NCBI GenBank assembly: GCA_007570785.1
Contig: ML660774.1
Coordinates: forward strand, 4,252,201-4,316,200
Direction of reading: 5' to 3'
From: Antilocapra americana
Taxonomy: Eukaryota; Chordata; Mammalia; Artiodactyla; Antilocapridae
Length of the DNA stretch: 64,000 bases
Shown: positions 33,802-45,487 of the stretch, one piece after another
How positions within the stretch are numbered: the stretch's first letter is position 1
How the letters are laid out: every line of letters begins with the position of its first letter
Position numbers and translations under genes: made by a program
The notes under the pieces: generated by a model
What the model was told of the DNA's origin: nothing
Database searches by the model: none
The model's input: only the letters and a program-made list of their open reading frames with translations

Positions 33802-35429
33802 GAGCAGTAACTTTGGCGCACCGAGTGGTGACTGTTAAAAAGCAGAACTGGAAAATGTTCCTGTCTAACAGATGTTCTTGTCTTTGATGCTCTATCTAAG
33901 TTAAGGTAGGAATGATGAGGTCGGAAAGGCTAATAAATTTATTATGTGGTGGAAAAGTTATTTCTCATGGCCCATGAGACAGAAAAGCCGTTATTTTTAA
34001 AGCATAACGCTAGCTGTGCTTTGTTCACGGTGGCACCAAATTCTCGTAATCCTCCTCGTACATTTCTTATTTTTCGTATGATATGTGTCTTTGGTTATGA
34101 GTAAAGAAGAAGAGATTATAGTAGTTGCTCTAAGCTGACTGCTTAAGAGTTCCGTGCATTTAAATAAATCTGTAGCAGGAAACACAAAAGGGCTTTGGAC
34201 ACTGATCATCCAACAGTGAATAAAAAATGTAGACCTTGCATTAATGCAAAGAGGCAAATGATGTGCAAGAGTGGCATTGCCTGTAAACAAAGCAGACAGT
34301 TTGACAAAAGTGTTTCTTCCCCCACTTTGATCAACTACACTAGAGCATCTTTGCATCTAGCTTGTCAAAGCACTGAACCTGTTTTCCATCTTTCTTTATC
34401 CCTGTCCTCTCCCAATCCCCATCTTTCTTTTATCCAGGTCTCCTCCCTGGGATGAAATAGTTTGTTAGGAAACTGAACTTGATGTTACCCAGACAATGAG
34501 AAATGAGACAGATGGGTGTCTTGAGCTCTGGTTCCTTTCTCCCATCTTCATCTGCCCTAGGAGACTTTCTGCAGACTCTTCTAGTTAGGTTTTGTTGCAG
34601 TCGAGGGGTGTCAGAGAGAGAAAGTGGACCGGCTGACTGCTGAGCCGTGTCCCCCCAAGACTGACAATCAGAGTGTAGGGCAGGCCCTCAGCACCGCACA
34701 TCCTCGAACTTAGATTCTCATCCAGGACCAGAAGGCAGGGCTGTGAATTTGGGGAACCGGGAGGACAAAAAGGAGGCAAAGAAAGAAAGAAAGGGAGTGA
34801 CTGGTTGATGCTAGAGGACTCACATATATGACCTCAGGAAACACTCATTAACCCAAGAGATGAAGTTTATCATGCCGATTTTACAAATGAAATAAATGGA
34901 AGGAGGGGAAACTCAGGGGTTTTCACACAAGATATTCAACTACAAGAGAATAAAAGAGAGAGACAGAATCTATATGCTCATTAAAATCTCAAATGTTTGA
35001 TATAGAAAGAGAGAGAGGCACTAGATCAAATAAAATTGAACTCAACTTTCTAAAAATTTACCTTGATGGTATAGAGGTATTAAGAAAATGGATCTTGCAA
35101 CAAAACTGTATTTTGCTTAAGCTAAGCTTTGTTGTGAAGAGGGATGTTTTTTCCAGATTTTGGACCAGCCCAGTGACCTGCATATGCTCACAGTTACAGT
35201 CACACTAATAACGTCTGCTGGACAGAGATGCCTCCTTAGCACGAACCCTGCACTCTCTCGTAGAGCCCTGTGCTTGGTTAGAAGGATCCCATACTTGGGC
35301 TGGGCTCTTGCTCTGCTGCCAACCAGGGTCCTCTGCCCTTTCATTTTGTTCTGGGCACTGAAAATTCTGCAGCCAGTCCCCCTTTGAGTCAAAGGATGCT
35401 TCTTTTTTGGATCATTGCCATATAGACAC
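33802..35429. other. Unique sequence with a MIR remnant
   Basis: An antisense MIR-like trace lies at about 34840-34925 ('gattttacaaatgaaataaatgg'). The rest is unassigned. A 119-codon antisense frame (33997-34356) has no domain I recognise. Confidence 0.5.
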
Positions 35430-35642
35430 CAGGCTTCCTGGTGGCTCAGGTAGTAAAGTATCTGCCTGCAGTGAGACCCAGGTTGGACCCCTGAGTCAGG
35501 AAGATCTCCAGGAGAAGGGAATGGCTACCCACTCCAGTATTCTTTCCTGGAGAAGTCCATGGTCAGAAGAGCCTGGGGGGCTACAGTCCACGGGGTCACA
35601 AAGAGTTGGACAGGACTGAGCGACTAACACTTTTCACTTTCG
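35430..35642 (+). mobile_element. Bov-tA SINE
   Basis: Sense Bov-tA with a full body and end (gactgagcgactaacacttttcac). A 9-bp target-site duplication with one mismatch (tata[g/a]acac) flanks it at 35421-35429 and 35643-35651. Confidence 0.95.
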
Positions 35643-36419
35643 TATAAACACAGTCACTTCCTGTTCCTCCTCGGTCCAGTTTGTAACCTTTCAGATCATT
35701 CAGTCAACAAGTTATTCCTCTCATCAACTGGCTGAAGTGCAATGATTGGATCGTTGCTTTACATAGCCAATTCCTTTTTTTTCAGTTGCTAAGTGCACAC
35801 TGATCACCTATTCTGTGCGAGTCCAGCCTAAGGAGACTTCCCACTTCCTTCTAGCAGCATATTCTTCAGCATCTCATAAAGAAGGGAAGCTTCCATAGCT
35901 TCCGACTCTAAGCTATTCAGCGTCTCTACTTGTTTCCCTACTCAAAGAATGACCTTTCTTGATCTTGCTCTTGATCACTTAGGACATCTTCTTCATTCCC
36001 CTTTGTACTGCCTATAGTCACGATCAGAGGCAGCTACTGCATGGCTTGCCTACTGAGAAATGAGCCCCCATGGAAATCACCAGCCTTGCCCAAGGCTAAA
36101 GGAGTTCTTCTGGCAGGTCCTGGTGGATTTGTGAAATATTAAATATGTTCCATATTTTTTATACATTAAAAAATCAAACCTGAGAAATTAAGGAATGTCT
36201 TTATGTATTAAGTATCTGTCTCTTCATGATATTACACTCGGCATTCTGCGGAGGCCTTTAACTGGAGTCTTCTATAGAATCTGTCAATAGATGAGATGAA
36301 AGGTACCTGAATTTAAAGACAACTTATACAAGGGTGAAAAAAAATGAAGACTGTAGAACAATGCAAAACAGAGTATATGCTTGGTGTCCACCCGAAAAAT
36401 AAGTAAATGCATGGAGCAG
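35643..36419. other. Unique sequence, no gene recognised
   Basis: No repeat family or coding signal that I can support. Confidence 0.5.
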
Positions 36420-36720
36420 AAAGGAGTGAGGGAGACTTAAGTGGCTAATGCTCACACCGGATGGTACAGAGAGAAGCTATTAGACCTTTTCCAAATAGTT
36501 CTGGAAGACTGTGAAGAGGAGGTGGGATTGCATGAGCTATTTGGATGATGGAAGAGAGATAACTTGGCAGACAGAACGGGAGGGCATTCCAAGAATATGG
36601 CGCAGCTTGGAAACAGCTTGTGTGGAATGACTGGGTGATGGAGATACGAAGCCAAGTGGCTTGACTTGAGTGGGGCCCCTTCCAAGGAAGGCTTTCAAAT
36701 TGGATTCAAAACCAAATAAT
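36420..36720 (-). mobile_element. L2 LINE remnant, antisense
   Basis: 'gagggcattccaagaatatgg', 'ggaaacagcttgtgtggaatgactggg' and the preceding purine-rich text follow the order of the antisense L2 3' region (gacattccaggcagaggaaacagcatgtgcaaag). Confidence 0.55.
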
Positions 36721-37090
36721 GACTTTCTGTAGCATGATTGTGGCAACTAACAATATTTTGTTTTAGTCGAATGCACACTATATGAATCAAGACCCAGGTT
36801 ATGGAATTTCTAGAAGAGGAAGTCTCCGGGGCAACCACAGGGGAGCAAGATGTGCGAGGGAGCAGCATCAGCTCCCTTCAGGAGCAAACACAGATCACCT
36901 GGACATGCATCCCTAGAATAAGAGGGAAGAAATAGCGGGGGTGGCTGCAGGGGGACAGGGGAGGAGTGTGTCTTCATGTCATTGTGGTCGCTGAAGGGAA
37001 CAGAGGCCCCAGCCTCAGCACGTCTGCTGCCTTTGGCATGGTGATCATGAGCTCTCAGGTTCTTCTTCTTTAAAATAAATAAATAAATAT

Positions 37091-37116
37091 ATAAACATAT
37101 ATATATATATGTTTAT
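37091..37116. repeat. 26-bp perfect AT palindrome
   Basis: ataaac(at)ngtttat is a perfect palindrome at the 3' (tail) side of the adjacent antisense CHR SINE. It is probably a product of tail microsatellite growth. Confidence 0.85.
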
Positions 37117-37345
37117 TTGACTGCCCCAGGTCCTAGCTGTGGCACACAGGATCTTCGGTCTTCTTTGCAGCACGCAAGCTCTCAGTCGTGGCATGTGGGA
37201 TCTTTGATCCGATCTTGGCTGAGACAGGTGAACTCCTTTTTGCAACATGCGGGCTCTAGTTCCCTGACCAGGGATGGTCTCTGGGCTCCCCTGTACTGGG
37301 AGCATGGAGTCTCAGCCTGAGCTGCTGGCCCACTGGGGAAGTCTC
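37117..37345 (-). mobile_element. CHR-type SINE (tRNA-Glu-derived), antisense
   Basis: 'tgactgccccaggtcctagctgtggcacacaggatcttcgg', 'agctctcagtcgtggcatgtgggatctttgatcc' and 'ggctctagttccctgaccagggat' are typical of CHR SINEs, shared by cetaceans, hippos and ruminants. It ends with the head-derived 'ccactggggaagtc'. It is older than the Bov-tA copies. Confidence 0.85.
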
Positions 37346-37537
37346 ACACTTTGAAGTTCTGAATGAGGCTCAGTGACCTGGGCCTTCGGGTGGGAGAACC
37401 ACGGCCTAGATCTACTCCTAGATCAACAGAGTAGACTCTAAAACTTAAGTAGAAATGTATTCATCCACTGTCACAGACTTTAAAATTTTAAGACAATTTA
37501 CAGCTTTTAAAGAATAACCCCAAGTAAACCCAAACAT

Positions 37538-37735
37538 TAGTCACTCAGTCATGTCTGATACTTTGTAACCCAATGGACTGTAGCCCTCCAGGCCCCTCTG
37601 TCCATGGGATTCTCCAGGCAAGAATACTGGAGTGGGTTGCCATGCCCTTCTCCAGGGGATCTTCCCAACCCAGGGGTCGAACCTGGGTCTCCTGCCCTGC
37701 AGGCAGATTACTTACTGTCTGAGCCATCAGGGACT
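37538..37735 (-). mobile_element. Bov-tA SINE, antisense
   Basis: Antisense Bov-tA with a near-consensus body and B-box region (cccaggggtcgaacctgggtctcc). The head ends 'gtctgagccatcaggga'. Confidence 0.94.
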
Positions 37736-37859
37736 GATAGGTTAAATAATAGAGAAGTCATGCCTGTTTGAAAAATTAAATGAGAAGCAAATAATCATCA
37801 GAAAGAGATACTTGTCTGCCAAATGATTGAATCTGACAAGAAGTGTAGAGAAAAGCCAT

Positions 37860-38010
37860 ATACTCTAGGGTGGAAACAATGAGATCTTTAGAAGGGGTTA
37901 ATGTGCAGGATATATCTTAAAGAATGAGTAGAATTTAAATACTTGAGAGGGTAAAGAGTGATGTAAAGATACCCAACCTCAGGGGGAAAACATGAGGCCA
38001 GAAAAGGTCA
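37860..38010 (-). mobile_element. Possible L2 remnant, antisense
   Basis: 'gggtggaaacaatgagatctttagaagg' through 'catgaggccagaaaaggtcacagcag' has the texture of antisense L2. No firm landmark is present. Confidence 0.3.
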
Positions 38011-38127
38011 CAGCAGAACACAGAAGATGCTGTCCAGAAGAGAAGGCTTCCAGAGGACATCAGAAGAGGGTGGACAACAGGGGCAACCTTTCTGGCAATA
38101 GGAATTGGAACTCACTTTCTCTCTTGT

Positions 38128-38325
38128 AAGAGACACTAGATGCTGGGAAAGATTGAAGGCAGGAGGAGAAGGGGACAACAGAGAATGAGACAATTGGGTG
38201 GCATCACCGATTCAATGGACATGGCTTTGAGCAAGCTCCGGGAGATGGGGAAGGACAGGGAAGCCTGACTGTGCTGCAGTTCACACGGTCACAAAGAGCC
38301 GGACATGAGTGAGTGACTGGACAAA
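38128..38325 (+). mobile_element. BovB LINE 3' end, sense, short
   Basis: Sense BovB 3' end from 'gatgctgggaaagattgaaggc' to 'cggacatgagtgagtgactgg', 5'-truncated to about 200 bp and diverged. It carries only the last codons of ORF2 and the 3' end. Confidence 0.9.
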
Positions 38326-38409
38326 AGAACATGGGATGAAATAATCAGCGAGCACCTCTTTTTGCCCAAGCTCAGGAAAGAGAGCTCATATTTTGAAGAT
38401 TTTTGACAA

Positions 38410-38680
38410 GCGTTTCTTCACCCGCCGATACAGTGTTGAGTTGCCAGCGCGTGGCAGAGGTAAATCACCCGCCCTCTACGATGATTCTGAGAGCACCATC
38501 TGAAGAGCCATGGATAATTTGTCTTCGTGAAAGGCCGTGAACATATTCTTGAGCTCCGCGAGTGCTTCCTGAGCGCGCGCCTCATGGAGGGCGCTGGAGC
38601 GCATCGTTTGGCACATCCCGCTGCTCCGGCCATCTGCCGCCCCTCCTAACGGGGTCTGGCAGTTCTGGAGATGGCACGGG
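38410..38680. other. Isolated CpG-rich block with antisense coding-like frame
   Basis: By hand count 38401-38700 holds about 22 CpG, near the expected number for its GC content, while the flanks are CpG-poor. The antisense strand is open from 38700 to 38476 (74 codons, with Ala-Leu-Ala-Glu-Leu-Lys-Asn-Met-Phe then Met-Ala-Leu-Gln-Met-Val-Leu). After one TAG the same frame goes on with a Lys/Arg-rich end to about 38390. I recognise no family. There is no poly(T) at the left edge, so a recent retrocopy is not supported. It could be a lone exon, a decayed gene piece or a CpG-rich regulatory element. Confidence 0.4.
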
Positions 38681-39107
38681 CAGCATGGCAAGATATCCAT
38701 ATGTTATTCCCCTTTTCTTTGCTTGAGAAGCAGAACAGCCATCTTCAAGATGCCACCAGGGATTCCAAGTCATGTGACTTCCTTTGTCTCGCTGAGACCA
38801 AAGATGCTAGAATTTCTTTGAAAAGCTCAGAAACGAATAGCCCGTCAGTGTGAACAAAAGCCTTCTTGGGTGTTATCCGGTGAGGAGTCAGTCTCAGAAC
38901 AGTGGACATGGGGAAGTGGAGTGGGGGTGGCGAACCTCCCATTCCAAAAAAATAAAAACTAAAAACAAAACAATCCTCGTGACAATGAGTATTCGTGAGT
39001 CACTTTGGAGGAGTCATTCCCTAACAAAGTAAAAATTCATGTGAAGTTATAATCAACATCCCATTATTGTACTTGTTCACAAGATCTCATAATCCATAGC
39101 CACTCCA

Positions 39108-39274
39108 AGTGTGGTCCATGTGTTGATAGCATCTTCATTGCCTGGGAACTTATTAGACATGCAAGATGACCTACTGAGTCCTAAGACTCAGAACTTAGGA
39201 CCTATTTAGTCTTAAGACTACTGGATCCCACGTAGTTCCCATCTCCCCTGAAGTCTGAGATGCACTGCTCTAGA
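39108..39274 (+). mobile_element. MER5A-like hAT DNA transposon
   Basis: 'gtggtccatgtgttgatagcatcttcattgcctgggaacttattagacatgc', then 'gacctactgagtc' and 'gatgcactgctctag', follow MER5A landmarks in order. Small palindromes inside (ctgagtc-ctaa-gactcag at 39174-39191; agtcttaagact at 39208-39219) fall in its middle. Confidence 0.7.
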
Positions 39275-40674
39275 AGAGGATGATGTAAAACCCTTGCCTG
39301 TATAGAATTGCCTATTCTGGGCAAGTAGTCTTGATGCAGTGGATGAAGAGAGTAAAGCTCTTCCGGCCAGGTCCAAAAATTTATATATAACACTTAGCAG
39401 GGGTTATTTCATCACCAACTTTGTACTTCTAATACATCTGTGTTAAAAGCAACCGAACCCATAACATTTGCTGTCGGGACCAACACACTCAGTACTGAAA
39501 CGATGCCCATTTTATGTGAGCGCGTTCAGTTCCTCCTCAGAAAGGAAGCACAGGAGAATTTGTGTTCAACACCCCTGCTCCAACCTGAGTCCTATGCTGA
39601 GAGGACCGCTTCTCAATTCAGGGCACTTAAATCTTTGCTTATAGGCTTGTCCAGTGGAGAGACTGTGATCTGAAGATGGACGTGTTAACCTTATTGGCTC
39701 CCACTTAGCTCCATGGCCCAGTGCTGTAATCTGGGTGTCAGATGTGAGCTTGGGGTCCTCCACACTGGTGGCTACCCTTCCTTCCTCCGCTGGCTGAGTC
39801 TGCCTGCATGCTCTATTAATGAGGGCTTGAAACACCCCTTGGCAGGCAGAAGTCTCTTCTATCTCAGAGTCTGACGTGAAAATGAATTTCCTGTTTGCAC
39901 AGCACTGTCTTGACAGAATACCACTTACCGTCCCTGGACAGCAGGCATTCTGAGCAGTCCTTCTTAAAACTCTCTGCCCAATACTGCACAGGCTGCAGCT
40001 GCTCCTATGGAAAGAAAAAGGGCGATTTTCAACTTAAGCCAGAACAATAATGCTGCCTAAGCCTCTGAAATGTACACCTAAAATTCAGCACCAAAGACAG
40101 CAAAATGACTAACAAGAACCATATTCTTAAATCATAAAAAAAAGTACATGTTTAGCCAAGGAAATAAAAGTCTTATGAAAAATTAATTCTATCTCTTATG
40201 GGGTGATTAACAATGGAGATAACAAATTGTCAGTTAATGAGGCACACAGACTGGAGAGGTGATATGGAAAATAGAAAGTGGATTATTTGGAGTACTGTTT
40301 TTAATTGAAAATATATAGGACAGTTTTTAGCCTCAGTCATTTCATACTATTATTGTTGCTTAAGAAAAATGTTTTGTTTTCTTTGAATCAAGCACACATG
40401 GAGGTCCTAGGAGCTGCCCAGAATTAAGAAACAAAGGATCTCTCATTCTGGGAGCCTAAGGTTCTACTAGATAATCTTCAGGTAGAAACATAACAACTGA
40501 CTTATTCTAAATCATCTAGTTAATTCAGAGTGTTTTGAAGTAGTCTGCCTGAATAGCTTCCACATGACTGTAAAGTTGGGGGTACAGTTTGGACTCATTT
40601 CTTCCTTCTGCTCATACTCTCTATCACGTAGAGTTTTGGGACCCTGATGGAATAATCACAAAGCAGGATACACA
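39275..40674. other. Unique sequence, no gene recognised
   Basis: About 1.4 kb of unassigned DNA. Short frames at 39440-39673 and 39566-39835 overlap on opposite strands and show no domain. Confidence 0.5.
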
Positions 40675-40790
40675 CAGGTCCCTCCCCTCGTGGAGCTTAC
40701 ATTTTAATAGAAGAAATGTGCAAATAAACGGCCCAAATGCTCATGCCTCACAATACTGACAGAGATAATTGGCAAAAGAAAAATTAGCAT
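40675..40790 (+). mobile_element. L2/MIR-type remnant
   Basis: 'acaggtccctcccctcgtggagcttacattttaatagaagaaatgtgcaaataaac' matches the widespread 'gtccctgccctcatggagcttacattctagtggg' text of old L2/MIR-type repeats. Confidence 0.5.
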
Positions 40791-41189
40791 CCCAGAAAAA
40801 TATGTTAACATCTGGAGAATAATGAAATTATGAGCAACAAGCATTAGGGAAATCATGCCAAATTCAAATGTTGACTGCTCTTGGTAGGCTTCCAGAATTC
40901 ACTGTTAAAATAACTTATTAGCCTTAAACCCAGTATGTCTTCAGTGATGGCTGTGGAGGGGGTGATGCCATGCTCCATTCACTGGGGGGTGGACAGACGC
41001 CAGGGTATTTCACAGGAACCTAATTGTTCTCCCCTGCCAGGAAGCTGCTACAGCATGACAAAAATTCCAAGGATCACAGTGCCTGGAGACGAGAGCTCTT
41101 ATGACAAACTCTTACAGCTTTCGGGTTATGTTATAGATCACCCCAAATATGTTGCAGTCATTAATGTCTCTGACAGGACCCAGATCCCC

Positions 41190-41320
41190 CAGATTCACCA
41201 CTGACACACTGTGTGGCTGCGGGCAGATTATTAATACCTTCAAAGCTCAGTTATCTCATTTGAAAAAAAATGGTCATTATAATGTATTAGCACAAGATGA
41301 AGAGAGGATAAGTGAGAGTT
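41190..41320 (+). mobile_element. MIR SINE remnant, sense
   Basis: 'ctgtgtggctgcgggcagattattaataccttcaaagctcagttatctcatttgaaaa' follows the MIR core (ctgtgtgaccttgggcaagtcacttaacctctctgagcctcagtttcctcatctgtaaaa) closely. Confidence 0.75.
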
Positions 41321-42970
41321 TGCACATATAGGCATATTTATTCTGCTCTATAATATATATTGATGTGTAAGATATATATCCTCTGTGTACAATGCCTAGT
41401 ACAAGTTAATTATGCAAAAATATACCTTCATTGAGTACCTTGCCTCAACAATACAATAAGATGTATAAAGCTAAAATATATTTCACAAGTAAATTAAAAT
41501 GTTTATATTTTACCTTTAGATGCACTTGTACACAGTAGACAAACCCCCTACCCCTGAGCTGTATTCCTTGTGAGTGTTTGGAATTTTGTTCATGAACTGA
41601 TGAACACTTACTTCAACTGTCATTGGCTGCCTCCTGCCAGCCACCAGTCCCATTTTACCAGCTCATCCGTACTCACTTAGATCTCAGTGCGTGTAACTTG
41701 ACTATTTAGTTCTGTGTGGTCCTTACTAAGAAGTTGGAATGGAATGCTGAAATAAGTAGAGGTGGACATAGGAAATAGGAGTAGCTCTTTTCATAAACTT
41801 AATGTAAAGGAAACAAAGACAGATGTTTGGTGTGCTGATGGGGGTGCATTCTTAGACCCAGACCATATTGGACCTAATGTGGGCAACACTGTGAATACAG
41901 CTGGGGGGCCATGGGGAGAAAATGACATTGGAAAGGATACACAAAAGACTGTATTGAAATTATATCTAAAGGTGAAATCAAATTAGGAAATAAATGTGTG
42001 AGGTGTATATCTAACTTTACTGAGAAAGAAGTTTTTTCTGGCTAATGGATCTGTTTATATCGCTTTGTTGTTTGTTTTTCACATGTATTTTCTAGAAAGC
42101 AGCTCATGTAGAAGTAGGGAGTTGTCTCGACTGCTTTTTTTTTCACCCCCTTTTATTTCCATCCCCCTAAACAAAGGTGTGAGAAAGTAGCAGGTCTCTC
42201 TGATCTCAGTCACCCTCCCTTCTGAGCATCCTGGCCGGGGAACTACAAATATTTATTAGGTATCTACTGTGTTCTCAGACTCCTGCCTCCAAGGACAGGT
42301 TCCCCACCAGAGTGAGCAGAAAGATCTGGAATAGATCTGAGAAATGGATGAGAGAGGAGGCCTCTGAACCTCCGCGTTGCTGGGAAGACTTCTTCCTTTA
42401 CAAACACTTCCGCCTAAATCTCTCTCAAACGTGGCGGAGCTCAGGCTAGGTGGAAGTTTGCATGGAAGGACCAAGGCTTTGCTTCCCAAGGCGGAGCTAG
42501 ATGGCAAACCTTGGACTGCAGAAGAGGTTCACAGACTGTTTCTAGCCACCAGGCATGAAACACTCGAGCTCTGAAAGCCTCCACCGAGACTGGCTCCTCC
42601 TCTCCAGCCAAGAGCTAAATTACACATCTCCCTCGACTCGCTCCTCCATTCTTTCTCTCTCTAAGTTTTGCCCACCTTAGAAGTTCTCCTTGGGCCCTTT
42701 TGTATATGCTCTTTGAACATGCACTTATGATTTCTTGATGATCCCTCAGAGGCAATAGGCTAGGACTGAAATCTTTATCACTGTAACTGAAATTGTGGAT
42801 CACTGCAGCTAGAGGAGCCTGGAATGTGTGATGAGAAACCACTTTGAAGGCTCAGAGTGAAAAGGAGAGAATGAAGGAGTGGCACAAAGCCTAGGAGCAT
42901 CCCAGGCTGAGCAGAAATGAGTTCTGATCCCAAATTCACTGTTTAGAAGGTCCTATCTGTTGCCTCAGTA
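41321..42970. other. Unique sequence, no gene recognised
   Basis: Mostly unassigned. An L2/MIR-like scrap lies near 42245-42300 ('atatttattaggtatctactgtgttctc'). The stretch 42360-42600 is GC-richer but shows no recognisable coding region. Confidence 0.45.
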
Positions 42971-43368
42971 ATGTTATTCAGTTGCTCAGCATGTCCAACT
43001 CTGCATCCTGGTGGACTGCAGGACACTAGGCTTCCCTGTCCTTCAACATCTCCCAGAGTTTGCTCAAACTTATGTCCATTGAGTTGGTGATGCCATCCAA
43101 CCATCTCAACTTCTGTTGCCCCCCTCTCCTGCCCTCAATCTTTCCCAGCATCAGGGTCTTTTCCAGTGAGTTGGCTCTTCACATCAGATGGCCAAAGCAC
43201 TGGAACTTCAGCTTCCTTATCAGTCCTTCCAATGAGTAATCAGGATTGATTTCCTTTAGGATACACTGGTTTGATATCCTCGCAGTCCAGGGGACTCGCA
43301 AGAGTCTTCTCCAACCCCATAGTTCAAAAGCATCAATTCTTCAGCGCTCAACCTTCTTCATGGTCCAA
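42971..43368 (-). mobile_element. BovB LINE 3' part, antisense
   Basis: Antisense BovB of about 400 bp from the tail (ttcagttgctcagcatgtcc) to 'agcgctcaaccttcttcatggtcc'. Several small deletions break every ORF2 frame. Host sequence follows at about 43369. Confidence 0.92.
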
Positions 43369-44049
43369 TAATGACACCACCAAAATCTCTACATGCCTGA
43401 GCTTGAACATCCCCTCCTCATCTCACACCGTGCAGACCCAGGACATTAACAGCATCTGTCATGCAAACCTCCAGAACATTCTGCCCAGTTGGCACTTTTC
43501 ATTGATTATTTCAGTTGCCACCACCTTAGCCCACACTTTCTTTATCTCTATTATCTCTGTGTTAATCTAGGTGTCATCATTCTAGCAAGTTTTTCACTTC
43601 CTGCCAGTATTTTTCTTCTTCTTCTTCTTCTTCTTCATGCAGTTCGCTTGAACTGAAGCACTGTTTCTCTCAGGCTATTTACCTGTCAATATTTTGTTCA
43701 AAGTTCTGGGCCTGGTTAGTCTTGCCTCCTCAGAGAAGCCTACGTCAACCACCTTTATGCCCCATGTCAGAAGTTCTTTATCCCACACCTGTCTTTCAAT
43801 CCCTACGTTCTTCTTTTTTCTGTTGAAAACAAAAACATCGGGTTTTGATTCCACCACTTCACTGAACCCCTCTGGACAAAATCTAGACCCCTTTTGCTAA
43901 ACTGATGGTGCATCTCATGGTCCTCATCTTCGTCCATCAGTGATGTTCGACGCAGGTGTTCCATTATTCCTTTTCTTCATTTTTCTCACCGGGTACCCAG
44001 CAGACCACTCATTCTTGGTCTTCCTCCTACTGTTAACCGCTTATCTCAG
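43369..44049. other. Unassigned sequence with (CTT)n
   Basis: A (CTT)8-like run lies at 43611-43636. CT-rich text at 43700-43800 ('cttgcctcctcagagaagcctacgtcaaccacc') may belong to a further L2 piece. No gene is recognised. Confidence 0.45.
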
Positions 44050-45000
44050 TTTACTTTGTTATCCCCTCCTCATCGCCCTGCTGGCTACACCATGGGGTGT
44101 CTCAGAGCTCCATCCTTAGATGTCTTCTCTAGCTGGAGGCTTTCTAGATGGTGGTAGCCATGCTCATGGCTTTCAATTACCTTTAAACTTGGTGACTCCC
44201 AGCTTTCCATCTGTGGGCTAAACCCTCCCCTGAGCCCTGCGTTCACATGCCCAGTGGTCTGCCTGACATACCCAGCGGAGAGCTCCAGCCATCTGTGACC
44301 CTTCTCACCAGATGCGCACCACCCGCCCATCCTGTTGAATCTGCCCTCAAAATGAATTCCCTGTCATCCCATGTCCAGTCATTGCCATCTCTCCCTCTCT
44401 CGCTCAGGCTGCTCTCAGCTTTTGTTGGGTTGCAATAGCCTTTTAGTTAGACTGTCTGCTTTTTCTTGTGCGTTTCTGTAATCTCGTCCACAACAATCAG
44501 AGGGAACTAAAGTCTTTACTCGAGATCTCTGAGGCTATGAAAGGCTCACCTACCTCTTCTCTCCAACATATATTTCTCTCCATATTCCCTACAATCTTTT
44601 CTTTCCTTCTCCTTGCTCCTACTTTACTGATATCCTAGAACATCCTTAGAACATGCTAACCACACCCCGGGCTGGGGGCATTGGTTTCCTTCTGCCTAGA
44701 GCATCCTTCTTCCAGATCTTTACAGAATTTACTCTTTTTCTTCAGTTATGTTTTCTAATAGTTCCTCTTCCTGAGGCCTTCTCTGAGCACCTGTATAAAA
44801 TAGAAGCCTCACTCTCTGTGCTTCCTTTTTTCCCCCTTTTTCTTTCTGTTTGTCCATCTATCTATCTGTTTATGTGTTATATTCCTGTGAAGGTGTATGA
44901 TCCATGATGATAGTTTTTGTATGTTGTGCTAAACCAATATTTAGAATGCTGCCTGATGCAAAGTAGGTGATCAATAAATACTTGCTAAAATAATAATCAG
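44050..45000 (+). mobile_element. L2 LINE, sense, 3' part
   Basis: L2 landmarks appear in order: 'ggtgtctcagagctccatccttagatgtcttctct', 'catggctttcaattacc', 'ggtgactcccagctttccatctgtgggc', 'gcctgacatacccagcgg', the 'ggccttctctgagcacctgta' block, and the 3' end 'aggtgatcaataaatacttgc'. Frames are broken throughout. This is the same family as the antisense copy at 15.5-17 kb, in the opposite orientation. Confidence 0.72.
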
Positions 45001-45269
45001 ATGATAATTGGAATCTACATCTGTTCTACCCTTTCCATGGACACCCACCCCTGGCAGAGTTTCTTCTGAAGCTGTGTGGCCGGGAAGGCAGTTCTGCAGA
45101 CTGCGTGTCAAAGAGGAGCTGGAGAGAAATACTTGAATAACTATTGGTACAAAGTGTAACGTAGAGTGTTTCTTCTAGTAATAAAGACTGGAAAACCTGT
45201 GAGAAACTAAAGATATCAGACGGTGTGGTAGGAAAGCAAAAAAACAGTGTGGCAGAGGGCAGAATATCC

Positions 45270-45390
45270 ATATCTGGAATCTGAATCTTATCACCGGTGG
45301 AATTCTGAGCAAGCTACTAATCCTATTTGGCCTTTATTTCTCACCTGGATGATAACAGTGATGGATCAGCTTGCTTCTTAGATCCTCCCG
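45270..45390 (+). mobile_element. MIR SINE remnant, sense
   Basis: 'ttctgagcaagctactaatcctatttggcctttatttctcacctggatgataacagtgatgg' is a diverged MIR core. Confidence 0.6.
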
Positions 45391-45422
45391 ACACCTAAGA
45401 TTTTGTTTAATTCTATATATAG

Positions 45423-45487
45423 CTGAGGAAAGTAAGAAAGAGAGGAAGGGAATGAGGAAGGAAGGAAGGAAGAAAAGAAGGAATGAG
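45423..45487 (+). repeat. (GGAA)n purine tract
   Basis: About 65 bp of gaaag/ggaagg units with four tandem GGAA copies at 45456-45472. Confidence 0.85.

Noticed and set aside
37091..37116. 26-bp AT palindrome as an origin or cruciform site
   Set aside because: It lies at the tail of the CHR SINE and is an alternating AT run bounded by matching ends, as simple-repeat growth would give.
39174..39219. Cluster of small palindromes
   Set aside because: They fall inside a MER5A-like element and need no separate explanation.
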